A stretch of 64,000 nt of DNA from UBA830 sp038146925 (GTDB taxonomy: Bacteria > Pseudomonadota > Alphaproteobacteria > MPNO01 > UBA830), in contig JAYQSP010000011.1 in NCBI GenBank assembly GCA_038146925.1, positions 248,001 to 312,000 on the forward strand, read 5' to 3'. The notes below the pieces were generated by a model that was not told the DNA's origin, did not search any database, and worked only from the letters and a program-made list of their open reading frames with translations. The position numbers and the translations under genes were made by a program. Within the stretch, counting starts at the first letter, position 1. Each line of letters starts with the position of its first letter. Shown here piece after piece: positions 1 through 8,565 of this stretch.

Positions 1-1659
1 ACTGCGCGCAGCCCGATCTTCAGTCAGGCGCACGATTTTTCCTGCTTTATCGCCGGGCCCACCGGCGAGGTAGTCAGCCAGGCCGACGGCATTCCCATCC
101 ATACCGGCAGCGGCGGGTTCGGCGTGCGCGCCATCCTGCGCGACTTCGGCGACGAACTTGCCGAGGGCGACGTGTATCTGCTGAACGACCCGTGGGAAGC
201 GGGCGGCAACCATCTGCCGGACTGGGTGATCGCGCGCCCCATTTTCGTCGACGGGCAAATGGTGGGGCTGACCTGCAACCGGGCGCATCAGTCGGACATC
301 GGCGGCGGCGCGGCGGGCGCCTACAACCCCACCGCGACGGATGCCTGGTCGGAAGGCGTCCGCCTGCCGGTGCTGAAACTGGTCGAAGCCGGCAAAACCC
401 GCGAGGACGTCTGGAAGCTGCTGATGCTGAACACGCGCACACCGCATCTGCAGGACGGCGACCTGCGCGCCATGCTCGGATCCACCCGGATCGGGATGGA
501 ACGGGTCGCGGCGCTGGTCGAGGAACTCGGCGTCGACAATGCGATGGATTACTTCACCGGCGTGCTCGATCACGCCGACCGCTCGGTCCGCGCCGAGATC
601 GCCAAGCTGCCCGACGGCGTCTACGAGGCCGAGGACCGGTCCGACAACGACTGTTTCGAAATCCGCGACGTTACCGTCCGCGTCAGGCTGACGATCGACG
701 GCGAGAACATGACGGTCGATTTCACCGGCACCGACGATCAGATTCTGGGCTTCAAGAATTCGTCGCTGGGCAATACCTATTCGGCGATTTTCACGGCGCT
801 GGCGTCGTTTCTCGATCCGCATCTGCCGCATAACGAAGGCGCCTTCCGCTGCGTCGACGTGATCGCGCCTGAAGGCACCATCGTGAACGCCAACGAAGGC
901 GCGCCGACGACCATGTGCACGGTGTTTTTCGCGCACGAAATCATCCATGCCGTGTGGAAGGCGCTGGCGCAGGCGGACCCGGATCGCGGCTGCGCCGGCT
1001 GGGCCAAGAACGTGTTCGGCATTTCCGTCGGCAAGGAAGAAAACGGCCACCCTTACGTGTTCTATCACGGGGCGGCGGCGGCCGGATCCGGCGCGGTCGA
1101 CGGGCGCGACGGGTTCAACCAGATCGGCCATGTCTGTACGCTGGGCGGGCTGACGATGCCGAACGTCGAAGTCTACGAACAGCTTTACCCGGTGATGTTC
1201 CACCGTCAGGAATTTCGCATCGACGCTGCCGGCGCGGGCAAGTACCGGGGCGGGTCGGGCTGCGACTACGAGGTCGATATCATGACGCCCGCGACCCATT
1301 CGTTCCGCGGCGAGGGCCTGAACTACGAAACCGGCTACGGGATCAACGGCGGCGGCAATGGCGCGCCCGGGAAAATGCATCTGCGGCACGGCGACGGCGA
1401 GACCGAGGAAGCGCCCAAGTTCGGCCTGCGCCGGACCGAACCCGTCCGTTTCGTCACCCAGTCTCCCGGCGGCGGCGGCTACGGACCGCCGCTGGAACGC
1501 GATCCCGCGCTGGTGCTGCGCGACTGGCGCGACGGCATTATTTCGGACGCCACGATGAAAGACGTCTACGGCGTGGCCGCGGCGGCGGACGGGAAATCCG
1601 TCGATGCCGGCGCGACGGAAGCGCTGCGGGCATCGATGCAGGGACTGAATAATACGTAG
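1..1659 (+). CDS. hyuB: Hydantoinase B / oxoprolinase family protein (5' partial)
   Basis: The reading frame is open from the first base of the window, so the N-terminus (roughly 30-40 residues) lies outside; 552 residues are visible. The early stretch SPIFSQAHDFSCFI and the later DPWEAGGNHLPDW are typical of HyuB, the subunit of ATP-dependent N-methylhydantoinase/oxoprolinase-type enzymes that hydrolyse cyclic amides with a HyuA partner. HyuA would be expected upstream, outside the window. The stop overlaps a perfect palindrome, and a PreA-like gene follows on the same strand after 98 bases, which suggests a cyclic amide or pyrimidine-like catabolic context. Substrate cannot be told from sequence. 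Family is confident; exact reaction is not. Confidence 0.88.
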   Translation, partial: TARSPIFSQAHDFSCFIAGPTGEVVSQADGIPIHTGSGGFGVRAILRDFGDELAEGDVYLLNDPWEAGGNHLPDWVIARPIFVDGQMVGLTCNRAHQSDIGGGAAGAYNPTATDAWSEGVRLPVLKLVEAGKTREDVWKLLMLNTRTPHLQDGDLRAMLGSTRIGMERVAALVEELGVDNAMDYFTGVLDHADRSVRAEIAKLPDGVYEAEDRSDNDCFEIRDVTVRVRLTIDGENMTVDFTGTDDQILGFKNSSLGNTYSAIFTALASFLDPHLPHNEGAFRCVDVIAPEGTIVNANEGAPTTMCTVFFAHEIIHAVWKALAQADPDRGCAGWAKNVFGISVGKEENGHPYVFYHGAAAAGSGAVDGRDGFNQIGHVCTLGGLTMPNVEVYEQLYPVMFHRQEFRIDAAGAGKYRGGSGCDYEVDIMTPATHSFRGEGLNYETGYGINGGGNGAPGKMHLRHGDGETEEAPKFGLRRTEPVRFVTQSPGGGGYGPPLERDPALVLRDWRDGIISDATMKDVYGVAAAADGKSVDAGATEALRASMQGLNNT

Positions 1660-1667
1660 TATACTAC
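1656..1667. promoter_or_regulatory. Perfect 12-bp palindrome, candidate operator
   Basis: GTAGTATACTAC reads identically on both strands and sits in an AT-rich patch overlapping the hyuB stop codon, about 90 bases before the preA-like start. Position and symmetry fit an operator for a dimeric regulator such as the MarR protein encoded just past preA. The regulator assignment is inference. Confidence 0.4.
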
Positions 1668-1757
1668 ATATAAATACTGGAAACCGGCCCTGAAACGGGG
1701 CACAATCGGGGCGCATAAACCGTTAAATCGCGTCCCAAACGCGAAGGAGGAACAGAC

Positions 1758-3095
1758 ATGGCCGACCTGAAAGTGGATTTCTGCGGGGTGCCGTTCAAGA
1801 ACCCGGTCGTCATCGCATCGCTGGAAACGACCAACAGTCCCGACCTGATGAAACAGGCATTCGATTTCGGGGCGTCCGGCGCGATCATCAAGACACTGAC
1901 TGACATCGAAGACATGGCCGTTCTGACCATGAACTCGAAATACGCGATCATGAACGACCGCGGCGACATCATCAAAGGCAAGGTGCCGCGCGACTTCAAA
2001 TTTTACAGCCGGTCCGGCTATTCCAGCACCTATTACAAGGACTGGATCCCGTATCTGAAAGAGGTCGGCGCCTATGCCCGCGAACGCGATGCCCATCTGA
2101 TCGGCAGCGCCGGCGCCAAGGACGTCGACGGCTGGAAGGATATCTGCCGCACCATCGAGGATTGCGGCCTGCCCATGGTCGAGCTGAACTTCGGCTGCCC
2201 GCATCCGGCGCTGATGCCCGGCGTGCACGGCGGCTCGATGATCGGCCAGGATCCGGAGGTCGCGTTCAATGTCACCCAGGCGGTGTGCGAGGCGGTCGAT
2301 ATTCCGGTCGTTATCAAGCTGACGCCTGACCAGTCGAAACCGGTCGAAATCGCCAAGGCGGTCAAGGAAGCCGGCGCCGCGGCGGTCACCGCGACCAACC
2401 GCTATACCGGTTTCGCGGTCGATATCGACACCGCGCAGCCGCGTCTCGGCGGCACGGCGGGCATCGGCGGCACCTGGACCAAGCCGCTCAGCCTCCGCTA
2501 CGTGCACAACATCTACAAGCAGGTCGGCATTCCGATCGCCGGTTCCAACGGCGTGTTCGATCACCGCGATATCGTCGAGTTCATCATGACCGGCGCCGAC
2601 ATCGTCGAAGTCGGTTCTGTGCTGATGATCAAGGGCATGAAGTGGCTGCCCAACATCATTCGGGGTCTCGACCGGTTCATGGACGAGCACGGCTACGAAG
2701 ACATCAAGTCGATGTACGGCATCGCCTCCGACGCGGCGGCGACGGACTATTCCGACCAGTTCGCCAAGGACCGCATCCACGCCAACGTGAATGCGGAAAC
2801 CTGCCAGAACCCGACCTGCAACGTCTGCATCCAGATGTGCTTCTACGAAGCCCTGTCGCAGGACCCGGCCGGCAAGATCAACGTGCATACCGACAAATGC
2901 ATCGGCTGCGAGCTGTGCCTCGACGTGTGCCCGTTCGATTCCATCTCGATGGCGCCGACGACGGAACAGAACTATGCCGACGGCTACTTCAAGATCCAGG
3001 ACGAGATCTACGAACCGGCCGACGTCAAGTTCGCGACCAACCGCAACAACAACGACACCATCGAGGCCAACTCGCCGAAGATGGCCGCCGAATAG
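1758..3095 (+). CDS. preA: PreA-like dihydropyrimidine dehydrogenase subunit, catalytic Cys absent
   Basis: A 445-residue protein with an N-terminal FMN-binding dihydroorotate-dehydrogenase-type barrel (about 1-310) and a C-terminal 2x[4Fe-4S] domain (about 345-400). ELNFGCPH (142-149) and KLTPD are the family's FMN/substrate elements. In true dihydropyrimidine dehydrogenases the loop reads ACGQDPE with the Cys as catalytic acid; here it reads MIGQDPE with Ile162 in its place. The second cluster motif is regular (CIGCELCLDVCP, 381-392), but the first has Cys at 349, 354, 357 and 361, a C-x4-C-x2-C-x3-C spacing instead of C-x2-C-x2-C-x3-C. A strong Shine-Dalgarno AAGGAGG precedes the ATG. No preT is visible. 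Probably a flavo-iron-sulfur reductase of altered chemistry. Confidence 0.85.
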   Translation: MADLKVDFCGVPFKNPVVIASLETTNSPDLMKQAFDFGASGAIIKTLTDIEDMAVLTMNSKYAIMNDRGDIIKGKVPRDFKFYSRSGYSSTYYKDWIPYLKEVGAYARERDAHLIGSAGAKDVDGWKDICRTIEDCGLPMVELNFGCPHPALMPGVHGGSMIGQDPEVAFNVTQAVCEAVDIPVVIKLTPDQSKPVEIAKAVKEAGAAAVTATNRYTGFAVDIDTAQPRLGGTAGIGGTWTKPLSLRYVHNIYKQVGIPIAGSNGVFDHRDIVEFIMTGADIVEVGSVLMIKGMKWLPNIIRGLDRFMDEHGYEDIKSMYGIASDAAATDYSDQFAKDRIHANVNAETCQNPTCNVCIQMCFYEALSQDPAGKINVHTDKCIGCELCLDVCPFDSISMAPTTEQNYADGYFKIQDEIYEPADVKFATNRNNNDTIEANSPKMAAE

Positions 3096-3118
3096 ACTTT
3101 CGGCATATGGAATGAATG

Positions 3119-3147
3119 AGGGCGGCTCCGCGGGGCCGCCCTTTTTT
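3119..3147 (+). terminator. Rho-independent terminator after preA-like gene
   Basis: GGGCGGC pairs with GCCGCCC across a short loop and is followed by TTTTTT. It lies directly after the preA-like stop and abuts the stop of the convergent marR gene, so it probably ends the plus-strand transcript. Confidence 0.85.
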
Positions 3148-3641
3148 CATTCTCCGTCCCGCCGTTTCAGCGGCGCGCGGCCTGAATCGTTGTTGTCGAC
3201 CATCACCTTCTGCAGCAGGTCGATGAAGCGCTCGCGGTCGCGCTTGTTCAGGCTGCCGGTGAAGCGATCCTGGGCGCGTTCCATGGCGGCGTGGGCGTCC
3301 TCGACGAAGCTGCGGCCCGCATCCGTGATACGGTTCAGCTTGGCGCGTTTGTCGGTTTTGCTGGCAACGCGTTCGACGAATCCCCGTCGTTCCAGCCGCC
3401 GCAGCACGTCGGCGGCATTGTTGCGGTCGATCCCGACCTCGGCGGCAACGGAGACCTGGTCCAGCGCTGCGCCGCGATACAGCACGCTGAGCACGGCGTA
3501 CTGCACCGGCGTAACATCGTAATCGCCGCATTCTTCCAGAAATACGGCGACATGCAGCTGGTGCAGCCGGCGGATCAGGAATCCCGGACGCGACCACAGA
3601 TCGGTATAGGAGACGCCGTTGCTGTCTTTGTCGTCGTTCAT
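3147..3641 (-). CDS. MarR family transcriptional regulator
   Basis: A 164-residue MarR-type winged-helix protein. Residues 43-60 (VTPVQYAVLSVLYRG) begin the DNA-binding core, about 62-84 (DQVSVAAEVGIDRNNAADVL) form the helix-turn-helix, and 92-107 form the wing. MarR dimers usually repress nearby operons and release DNA on binding a small, often aromatic, ligand. It is convergent with the preA-like gene and divergent from the LLM/diiron-oxidase pair, so it may control either. The family is clear; the ligand and target are unknown. Confidence 0.92.
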   Translation of the reverse strand: MNDDKDSNGVSYTDLWSRPGFLIRRLHQLHVAVFLEECGDYDVTPVQYAVLSVLYRGAALDQVSVAAEVGIDRNNAADVLRRLERRGFVERVASKTDKRAKLNRITDAGRSFVEDAHAAMERAQDRFTGSLNKRDRERFIDLLQKVMVDNNDSGRAPLKRRDGE

Positions 3642-3767
3642 ATCCTGTTTCTACACGATGGCGCCCGAACACCCTAGAGACCAGAAGCCGTGTTTCGAAG
3701 GATGGAAGACAAAGCGCCGCCCGCCGCCTAAAATCCCGGAAACCAACAACCGGGATCGGGACATATC

Positions 3768-4826
3768 ATGGAATTCGGGATCAGCTTTTTTCCCAATGTG
3801 GGGCCGGAGGAAAAGTCGGGGCAGGATTACTGGGGCGAGGCGCTCAGTCTGGTCGATCTGTGCGACCCGCTGGGTTACGCCCATGTGCGAACGGTCGAGC
3901 ATTACTTTCACCCCTATGGCGGCTACAGCCCCAACCCGATCGTGTTCCTGACCGCCGCGTCGCAGCGGACGAAGAAGGCGCGGCTGGTCACCGGGGCGGT
4001 GCTGCCGGCATTCAACAACCCGCTGAAACTGGCGGGCGAGCTCGGGATGCTGGATTCCATCTCCGGCGGGCGACTGGATATCGGTTTCGCCCGCGCCTTC
4101 CTGCCGCACGAATTCGCGCGCTTCGGCGTCAGCCTGGACGAAAGCCGCGGGCGTTACGAAGAAGGCGTGCAGCAGGTCTGCGCCCTGCTGGCAGAAGAGA
4201 ACGTCACCATGGAGGGCGAATTTCACAGTTTCAGCAACGTGACGTCGCTGCCGCGGCCGGTACAGCAGCCGCGCCCCCCGATCTGGGTGGCGGCGCTGCA
4301 ATCCGAGGAAACCTTCGCATTCGCCGGGCGCAACGGCTTCAACTGCATGGCCAACCCGATCGGCGGCGCCAAGATGAAAGAGCTGCTGGGGGTCTACCAC
4401 GACGCCTGGAAAAGTGCCGGACATCCCGGTCGCGGCAAGGTCGCGCTGGCGTTCATGATGTATTGCGCGCCGACCACGGAGCAGGCGATCGAGGAAGCAG
4501 GCCCGGACGTGAAGGCCTATTTCCAGACCCTGACCGACGCCGCGTCGGACTGGTCCGGGGGCGCCAGCAGCAAGGATTATCCCGGCTACGAAAAGGTGAT
4601 CGAAATCCTGGCGAAAGAAGACGTGCACACCCAGCGCGAGAAATGCGCGGCGTTTATCGGCAGCCCTGAAGAATGCCGCGACATGATTTCCGATTTCCGG
4701 AAACAGACAGGCGGGTTCGACATCGCGTCGCTGCAGGTCAACACCAAGATGATGAGCGTCGACAAGGCGCGGGCGTCGATGGAGCTCTTCGGTAAAGAAG
4801 TGATCCCGCATTTCGCGGACACGTAA
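3768..4826 (+). CDS. LLM class flavin-dependent oxidoreductase (copy 1)
   Basis: A 352-residue luciferase-like monooxygenase. It opens MEFGISFFPN and carries the family core TVEHYFHPYGGYSPNP, SGGRLDIGFARAF and the repeat-like GYEKVIEIL near the C-terminus. Such enzymes use reduced flavin (FMNH2 or F420H2) and oxygen to oxidise a small organic substrate. It is closely related to the LLM gene at 7384-8460, by eye over half identical along its whole length. It lies 13 bases upstream of a heme-oxygenase-like diiron oxidase, an arrangement that indicates co-translation. Substrate unknown. Confidence 0.93.
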   Translation: MEFGISFFPNVGPEEKSGQDYWGEALSLVDLCDPLGYAHVRTVEHYFHPYGGYSPNPIVFLTAASQRTKKARLVTGAVLPAFNNPLKLAGELGMLDSISGGRLDIGFARAFLPHEFARFGVSLDESRGRYEEGVQQVCALLAEENVTMEGEFHSFSNVTSLPRPVQQPRPPIWVAALQSEETFAFAGRNGFNCMANPIGGAKMKELLGVYHDAWKSAGHPGRGKVALAFMMYCAPTTEQAIEEAGPDVKAYFQTLTDAASDWSGGASSKDYPGYEKVIEILAKEDVHTQREKCAAFIGSPEECRDMISDFRKQTGGFDIASLQVNTKMMSVDKARASMELFGKEVIPHFADT

Positions 4827-4839
4827 GGGAGGAGAAACC

Positions 4840-5529
4840 ATGAGCAAATCCGACTTGCGTCTGGCGCTGGAGGCAGCGGTGGACGAACGCCACTGCGCCG
4901 ATCACCCGATGTGGGACAAGCTGGCCGCCGGCGAGCTGGGGCGCAACGCCTGCATGGGCTGGGCGGTCGAGCATTATCACTGGATTTCCAACATGCTGAC
5001 CGAGGCGACCTTTCAGATATGTTCAAAGGCGCCCGCCGACGTGATCGATCTGGAACTTGAAAACTTTCACGAGGAAGAAGACCCGGACGAACCGCACATG
5101 GAGATCGTCCTGCAGTTTGCCGAGGCGAACGGCGCCGATCTGGCCGCGGTGAGGACCGGCGAAGGACTGCCGACGACCCGGTCCTGGGCGGCATGGCTGA
5201 AAAACGTCGCTAAGGAAGAGCCCTGGTATTGCGGGATCGCCGCCATCCGTATCGGCACGGAGTCCCAGTCGCCGCGTCTGTACAGCCGCGTGCTGCCGTC
5301 CTTGCGCGAAAATTACGGTTACGACGAAGAAGCGATCAAACATTTCTGGCTGCATTCCGAGGTCGATATCGAGCACAGCAACCGCGGCTTCGAAATTCTG
5401 GACCGCCATTGCACGACGCCCGAAATGAAAGAGGCCGCGATCCACTTCGCGCGCGAAAGCGCGCGCATGCGATGGTTCTATTTCGATGGCATTTATCTGC
5501 ATTACGAACAGGGTTACGCGCTGCAGTAG
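4840..5529 (+). CDS. Heme-oxygenase-like diiron oxidase (HDO / PqqC-TenA-like fold)
   Basis: A 229-residue, all-helical protein of the PqqC/TenA/CADD type. It retains the complete diiron ligand pattern known from CADD and UndA: Glu79 and His86 (E-x6-H), Glu141, then His172-x3-Asp176-x2-His179 within LHSEVDIEHS. The spacing matches CADD (E81, H88, E142, H174, D178, H181) to within two residues. HDO enzymes activate oxygen at two irons for N-oxygenation, decarboxylation or C-C cleavage. The gene follows LLM copy 1 after 13 bases with a strong AGGAGG ribosome site. The ligand set argues against a metal-free PqqC or a thiaminase TenA. Substrate unknown. Confidence 0.85.
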   Translation: MSKSDLRLALEAAVDERHCADHPMWDKLAAGELGRNACMGWAVEHYHWISNMLTEATFQICSKAPADVIDLELENFHEEEDPDEPHMEIVLQFAEANGADLAAVRTGEGLPTTRSWAAWLKNVAKEEPWYCGIAAIRIGTESQSPRLYSRVLPSLRENYGYDEEAIKHFWLHSEVDIEHSNRGFEILDRHCTTPEMKEAAIHFARESARMRWFYFDGIYLHYEQGYALQ

Positions 5530-5668
5530 CAAAATCCCTTGAACGCGCGGTGCGATGCGTTAGGTTCGGCGCGCAATTCCGATCGCGGCGGTTTCGCCGC
5601 GCCGGGTAGGACCTCGTAACAACGGCTTCACGTATTCATCAGAACAACACGCAAAATGGGAGACTAAA

Positions 5669-6532
5669 ATGCGTTTCGTTTCATTCAGGAAAGACGGCGA
5701 GAACAAGCTCGGTGTGCGCACCGATGCCGGCCTGGTTGACCTGTCGAAGGTCGACAAGAAATTCCCCACCGATCTCAAGGAACTGATCGCGCAGGGCAAG
5801 GGCGCCATGCAGCGGGCCGGTCGCGCGGCCAACAAGGCGAAACCGAGCGCCATCGTAAATGGCCGTGTCAGCTACCTGACGCCGATACAGAATCCGGACA
5901 AGATTTTCTGCATCGGTCTGAACTACAAGGACCATGCCGCCGAAGCCGGGTTGAAGATCCCGACCTATCCGGTCGTGTTCACGCGTTTCGAAACGTCGTT
6001 CGTCGCCAACGGCCAGGCACTGATCCGCCCCAAGGCGTCGAAGCATTTCGACTACGAGGCCGAGATGGTCGCCGTCATCGGCAAGAAGGCCCGCAATATC
6101 AAGAAATCCGAAGCGCTGGACTACGTGGCCGGCTATTCGATCGCCAATGAAGGCTCCATCCGCGACTACCAGATGAAGGCATCGCAGTGGACCATCGGCA
6201 AGAACTTCGACAAAACCGGTTCCATCGGCCCCGATTTCGTGACCGCCGACGAACTGCCCGCCGGCGCCAAGGGCCTCGACGTACAGCTCCGCCTGAACGG
6301 CAAGGTGCTGCAGGAAACCAACACCCGCGAAATGATCTTCGACGTGAAGACCCTTGTCTACGAATTGGCGCGCGCCATCACGCTGATGCCCGGCGACGTT
6401 ATTCTGACCGGTACCGGCCCCGGTGTCGGTTTCGTGCGCAAGCCGCCGATTTTCATGAAGCACGGCGACACCTGCGAGGTGGAGATCGAAAAGCTCGGCG
6501 TGCTGTCGAATCCGGTGCGCAACGAGAAGTAA
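5669..6532 (+). CDS. Fumarylacetoacetate hydrolase family protein
   Basis: A 287-residue FAH-fold hydrolase/decarboxylase. The N-terminal 70 residues are the small subdomain and the catalytic region starts at IFCIGLNYKDHA (79-90). Glu130 and Glu132 (in DYEAEMV) match two metal ligands; the third ligand, normally Asp in a xDxTARD-type motif, is Glu161 in NEGSIRD. Family members cleave or decarboxylate 1,3-dioxo acids at the end of aromatic catabolic routes. It is on the same strand as the LLM/HDO pair but 139 bases downstream and may have its own promoter. Substrate not deducible. Confidence 0.92.
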   Translation: MRFVSFRKDGENKLGVRTDAGLVDLSKVDKKFPTDLKELIAQGKGAMQRAGRAANKAKPSAIVNGRVSYLTPIQNPDKIFCIGLNYKDHAAEAGLKIPTYPVVFTRFETSFVANGQALIRPKASKHFDYEAEMVAVIGKKARNIKKSEALDYVAGYSIANEGSIRDYQMKASQWTIGKNFDKTGSIGPDFVTADELPAGAKGLDVQLRLNGKVLQETNTREMIFDVKTLVYELARAITLMPGDVILTGTGPGVGFVRKPPIFMKHGDTCEVEIEKLGVLSNPVRNEK

Positions 6533-6556
6533 GCCGGACGTTTATGACGAATTAGG

Positions 6557-6604
6557 CCGCCGCGCCTCACCGGAAGTTTACTGGCCGGGGCGCGGCGGTT
6601 TTTT
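6557..6604 (+). terminator. Rho-independent terminator after FAH gene
   Basis: CCGCCGCGCC (6557-6566) pairs perfectly with GGCGCGGCGG (6589-6598), with an inner CCGG/CCGG helix, followed by six T. It separates the FAH gene from the DUF1223 gene. Confidence 0.88.
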
Positions 6605-6615
6605 ATATTTGGCGT

Positions 6616-7368
6616 ATGAAAATGTTGCGCCTTTTTTCAGCGGCTCTGCTGGCGATGCTTCTGTCCGCCCCGGTTGCCGCACTCGCCGCCGACAAGATCA
6701 AGCCGGTCGTGGTCGAACTGTTCACCTCCCAGGGCTGCTATTCCTGCCCGCCGGCGGAGAAGTTTCTCGGCGATCTGGCGCAGGAAAAAACCATCCTGGC
6801 GCTGGAATTCCATGTCGATTACTGGGACGATCTCGTCTACGGCGCAGCCGGCAAGTGGAAGGACCCGTTTTCCAGGAACGAATATACCCAGCGTCAGCGC
6901 GGCTATAACCAGCGCATACGCCGCACCGGTAACGTCTACACGCCCCAGATGGTCATCGACGGCAGACTCGAAGCCGTCGGCTCGCGGCGTTTGTCGGTGC
7001 TGTCGGCGATCCGCCGTGCCGAGGGCGCCCGCGGCGATCGCGTCGACATCGATATCATGCTGGACGGCGTCAAGGGCGTCAGGGTCGGTCTGTCCGGCAA
7101 ATCGGCGACGCCGGGGTCCGTCTGGCTGGTACGGTATATCAAGCAGAAGGAAACGCGGGTGAAGTCCGGCGAGAACAAGGGAAAGGCCCTGCTGAGCCAC
7201 AATATCGTGACCGGTTTCAGCAAGATCGGCCGTTGGTCCGGCAAGGCGGATGCGATTGCGGTACCGGACTTCCGGCTCAATGAAGGCGAAGGATGCGCCG
7301 TCCTGATCCAGGACAACAAGCACGGCCCGATGCTGGGTGCGGCGCCCTGTCCGGCACAGACGTCCTAG
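6616..7368 (+). CDS. DUF1223 secreted thioredoxin-fold protein
   Basis: A 250-residue protein with a clear signal peptide (positive start, hydrophobic stretch to about residue 25, LAA cleavage region). The conserved DUF1223 start VVELFTSQGCYSCPPAEKF follows at about 31-49 and contains a CxxC motif; FHVDYWDDLVYGAAGKWKDP and VYTPQMVIDG are also family hallmarks. The fold is thioredoxin-like and the protein is probably periplasmic. No biochemical role is established for the family. It is convergent with LLM copy 2, with only 15 bases between stops. Confidence 0.93.
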   Translation: MKMLRLFSAALLAMLLSAPVAALAADKIKPVVVELFTSQGCYSCPPAEKFLGDLAQEKTILALEFHVDYWDDLVYGAAGKWKDPFSRNEYTQRQRGYNQRIRRTGNVYTPQMVIDGRLEAVGSRRLSVLSAIRRAEGARGDRVDIDIMLDGVKGVRVGLSGKSATPGSVWLVRYIKQKETRVKSGENKGKALLSHNIVTGFSKIGRWSGKADAIAVPDFRLNEGEGCAVLIQDNKHGPMLGAAPCPAQTS

Positions 7369-7383
7369 ATTGCGGTCGCCGGA

Positions 7384-8460
7384 CTATTCGGCGGCCGCCC
7401 GGGCGTTTCCGCGGAATTTCGGCATCACCTTCTCCGCGAACAGCCGCATGGATTTTTCCGCAATGCCGACATCCATGACGTGCGGCATCAGATGCAGCGA
7501 CGCAATATCGAAGCCGCCGAGCTGGCGGTCGTAGTCGGAAATCATGTCGGTGATTTCGTCCGGCGATCCGGTCCAGCAGATGCCGCGCTCCAGCTGACCG
7601 TCGAAGCTGTCTTCCTTCAGCGCCGCGATCATCTTGTCGTAGCCTTTGTAATCCTTGGTGCTGGCCCCGTTCAGCCAGCCCGACGCGGCATCGACCAGCC
7701 GTTCGAGATAGGCATTCAGCAGCGGGCGATAAATATCCCGTGCCGTTTTGCCGTCCTCGTCGGCGAACATCGAAAACGACAGCATGATCTTGCCGTTGCC
7801 GGGATGTCCCGCCTTCTTCCATTCGTCGCGATAAACGCCGACCAGTTCGGCCATGGTGCCGCCGCCCATGGGAATCCCCATGATGTAATGACCGTTGCGG
7901 CCTGCGAATTCGAACGATTCCCGGCTGCTCATCGCCGCTACCCAGAAGGGTGGCCGGGGTTTCTGCGTCGGTCGCGGTAGGGACGTGACATTGTCGAAGC
8001 TGTGGAACCGTCCCTTGCAGGTGACGTTTTCGCCTTCCAGCAGGGCCTGAATCTGCTCCACGCCTTCTTCGTAGCGGGCGCGGCTTTCTTCTATGTCGAT
8101 TTCGAAGGTCTCGAATTCGTTCGGCAAAAAGGCGCGGGCGAATCCGATTTCCAGCCGCCCGCCGGAGATCGCGTCCAGCATGCCAAGCTCTCCCGCGACT
8201 TTTAGCGGATTGTTGAACACCGGCAGAACGGCGCCGGTCACCATTCTGGCCTTCTTCGAGCGTTGCGCCGCGGCGGCCAGAAATACAACCGGGTTGGGGC
8301 TGTAACCGCCATAGGCGTGAAAGTAATGCTCGACGGTGCGCACGTGGGTGTAACCCAGCTCGTCCATCAGGCCGCACAAATGCAATGCATCCGCCCAATA
8401 GGCCTGCGCCGATTTTTCGTCAGGTGCGCAGCTCGGAAAGAAGTTCAGACCGAATTCCAT
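7384..8460 (-). CDS. LLM class flavin-dependent oxidoreductase (copy 2)
   Basis: A 358-residue luciferase-like monooxygenase closely related to the 3768-4826 gene; both share MEFG-x2-FFP, RTVEHYFH-x-YGGYSPNP, FARAFLP and GGFDIASL. Copy 2 has a slightly longer tail and is transcribed divergently from the 3-hydroxyanthranilate dioxygenase gene, with about 105 bases between starts, so the two may share regulation. Presence of two close paralogues within 5 kb suggests either duplication followed by substrate divergence or two steps on related compounds. Confidence 0.93.
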   Translation of the reverse strand: MEFGLNFFPSCAPDEKSAQAYWADALHLCGLMDELGYTHVRTVEHYFHAYGGYSPNPVVFLAAAAQRSKKARMVTGAVLPVFNNPLKVAGELGMLDAISGGRLEIGFARAFLPNEFETFEIDIEESRARYEEGVEQIQALLEGENVTCKGRFHSFDNVTSLPRPTQKPRPPFWVAAMSSRESFEFAGRNGHYIMGIPMGGGTMAELVGVYRDEWKKAGHPGNGKIMLSFSMFADEDGKTARDIYRPLLNAYLERLVDAASGWLNGASTKDYKGYDKMIAALKEDSFDGQLERGICWTGSPDEITDMISDYDRQLGGFDIASLHLMPHVMDVGIAEKSMRLFAEKVMPKFRGNARAAAE

Positions 8461-8565
8461 GGTGTTGTCCCCCTTTTGTCGTGCAGATTAACGCGGAGTC
8501 GCGGCGCTGTGCCAGCGGCAACTGGTTTGCTACGCTCACCGACGCAAGAAACGAAAGGAATTGAA

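Noticed and set aside
1566..2888. 440-codon minus-strand frame over the preA-like gene
   Set aside because: Antisense shadow with His/Asp/Val/Arg-rich composition typical of complement frames; the plus-strand gene has clear motifs and a strong ribosome site.
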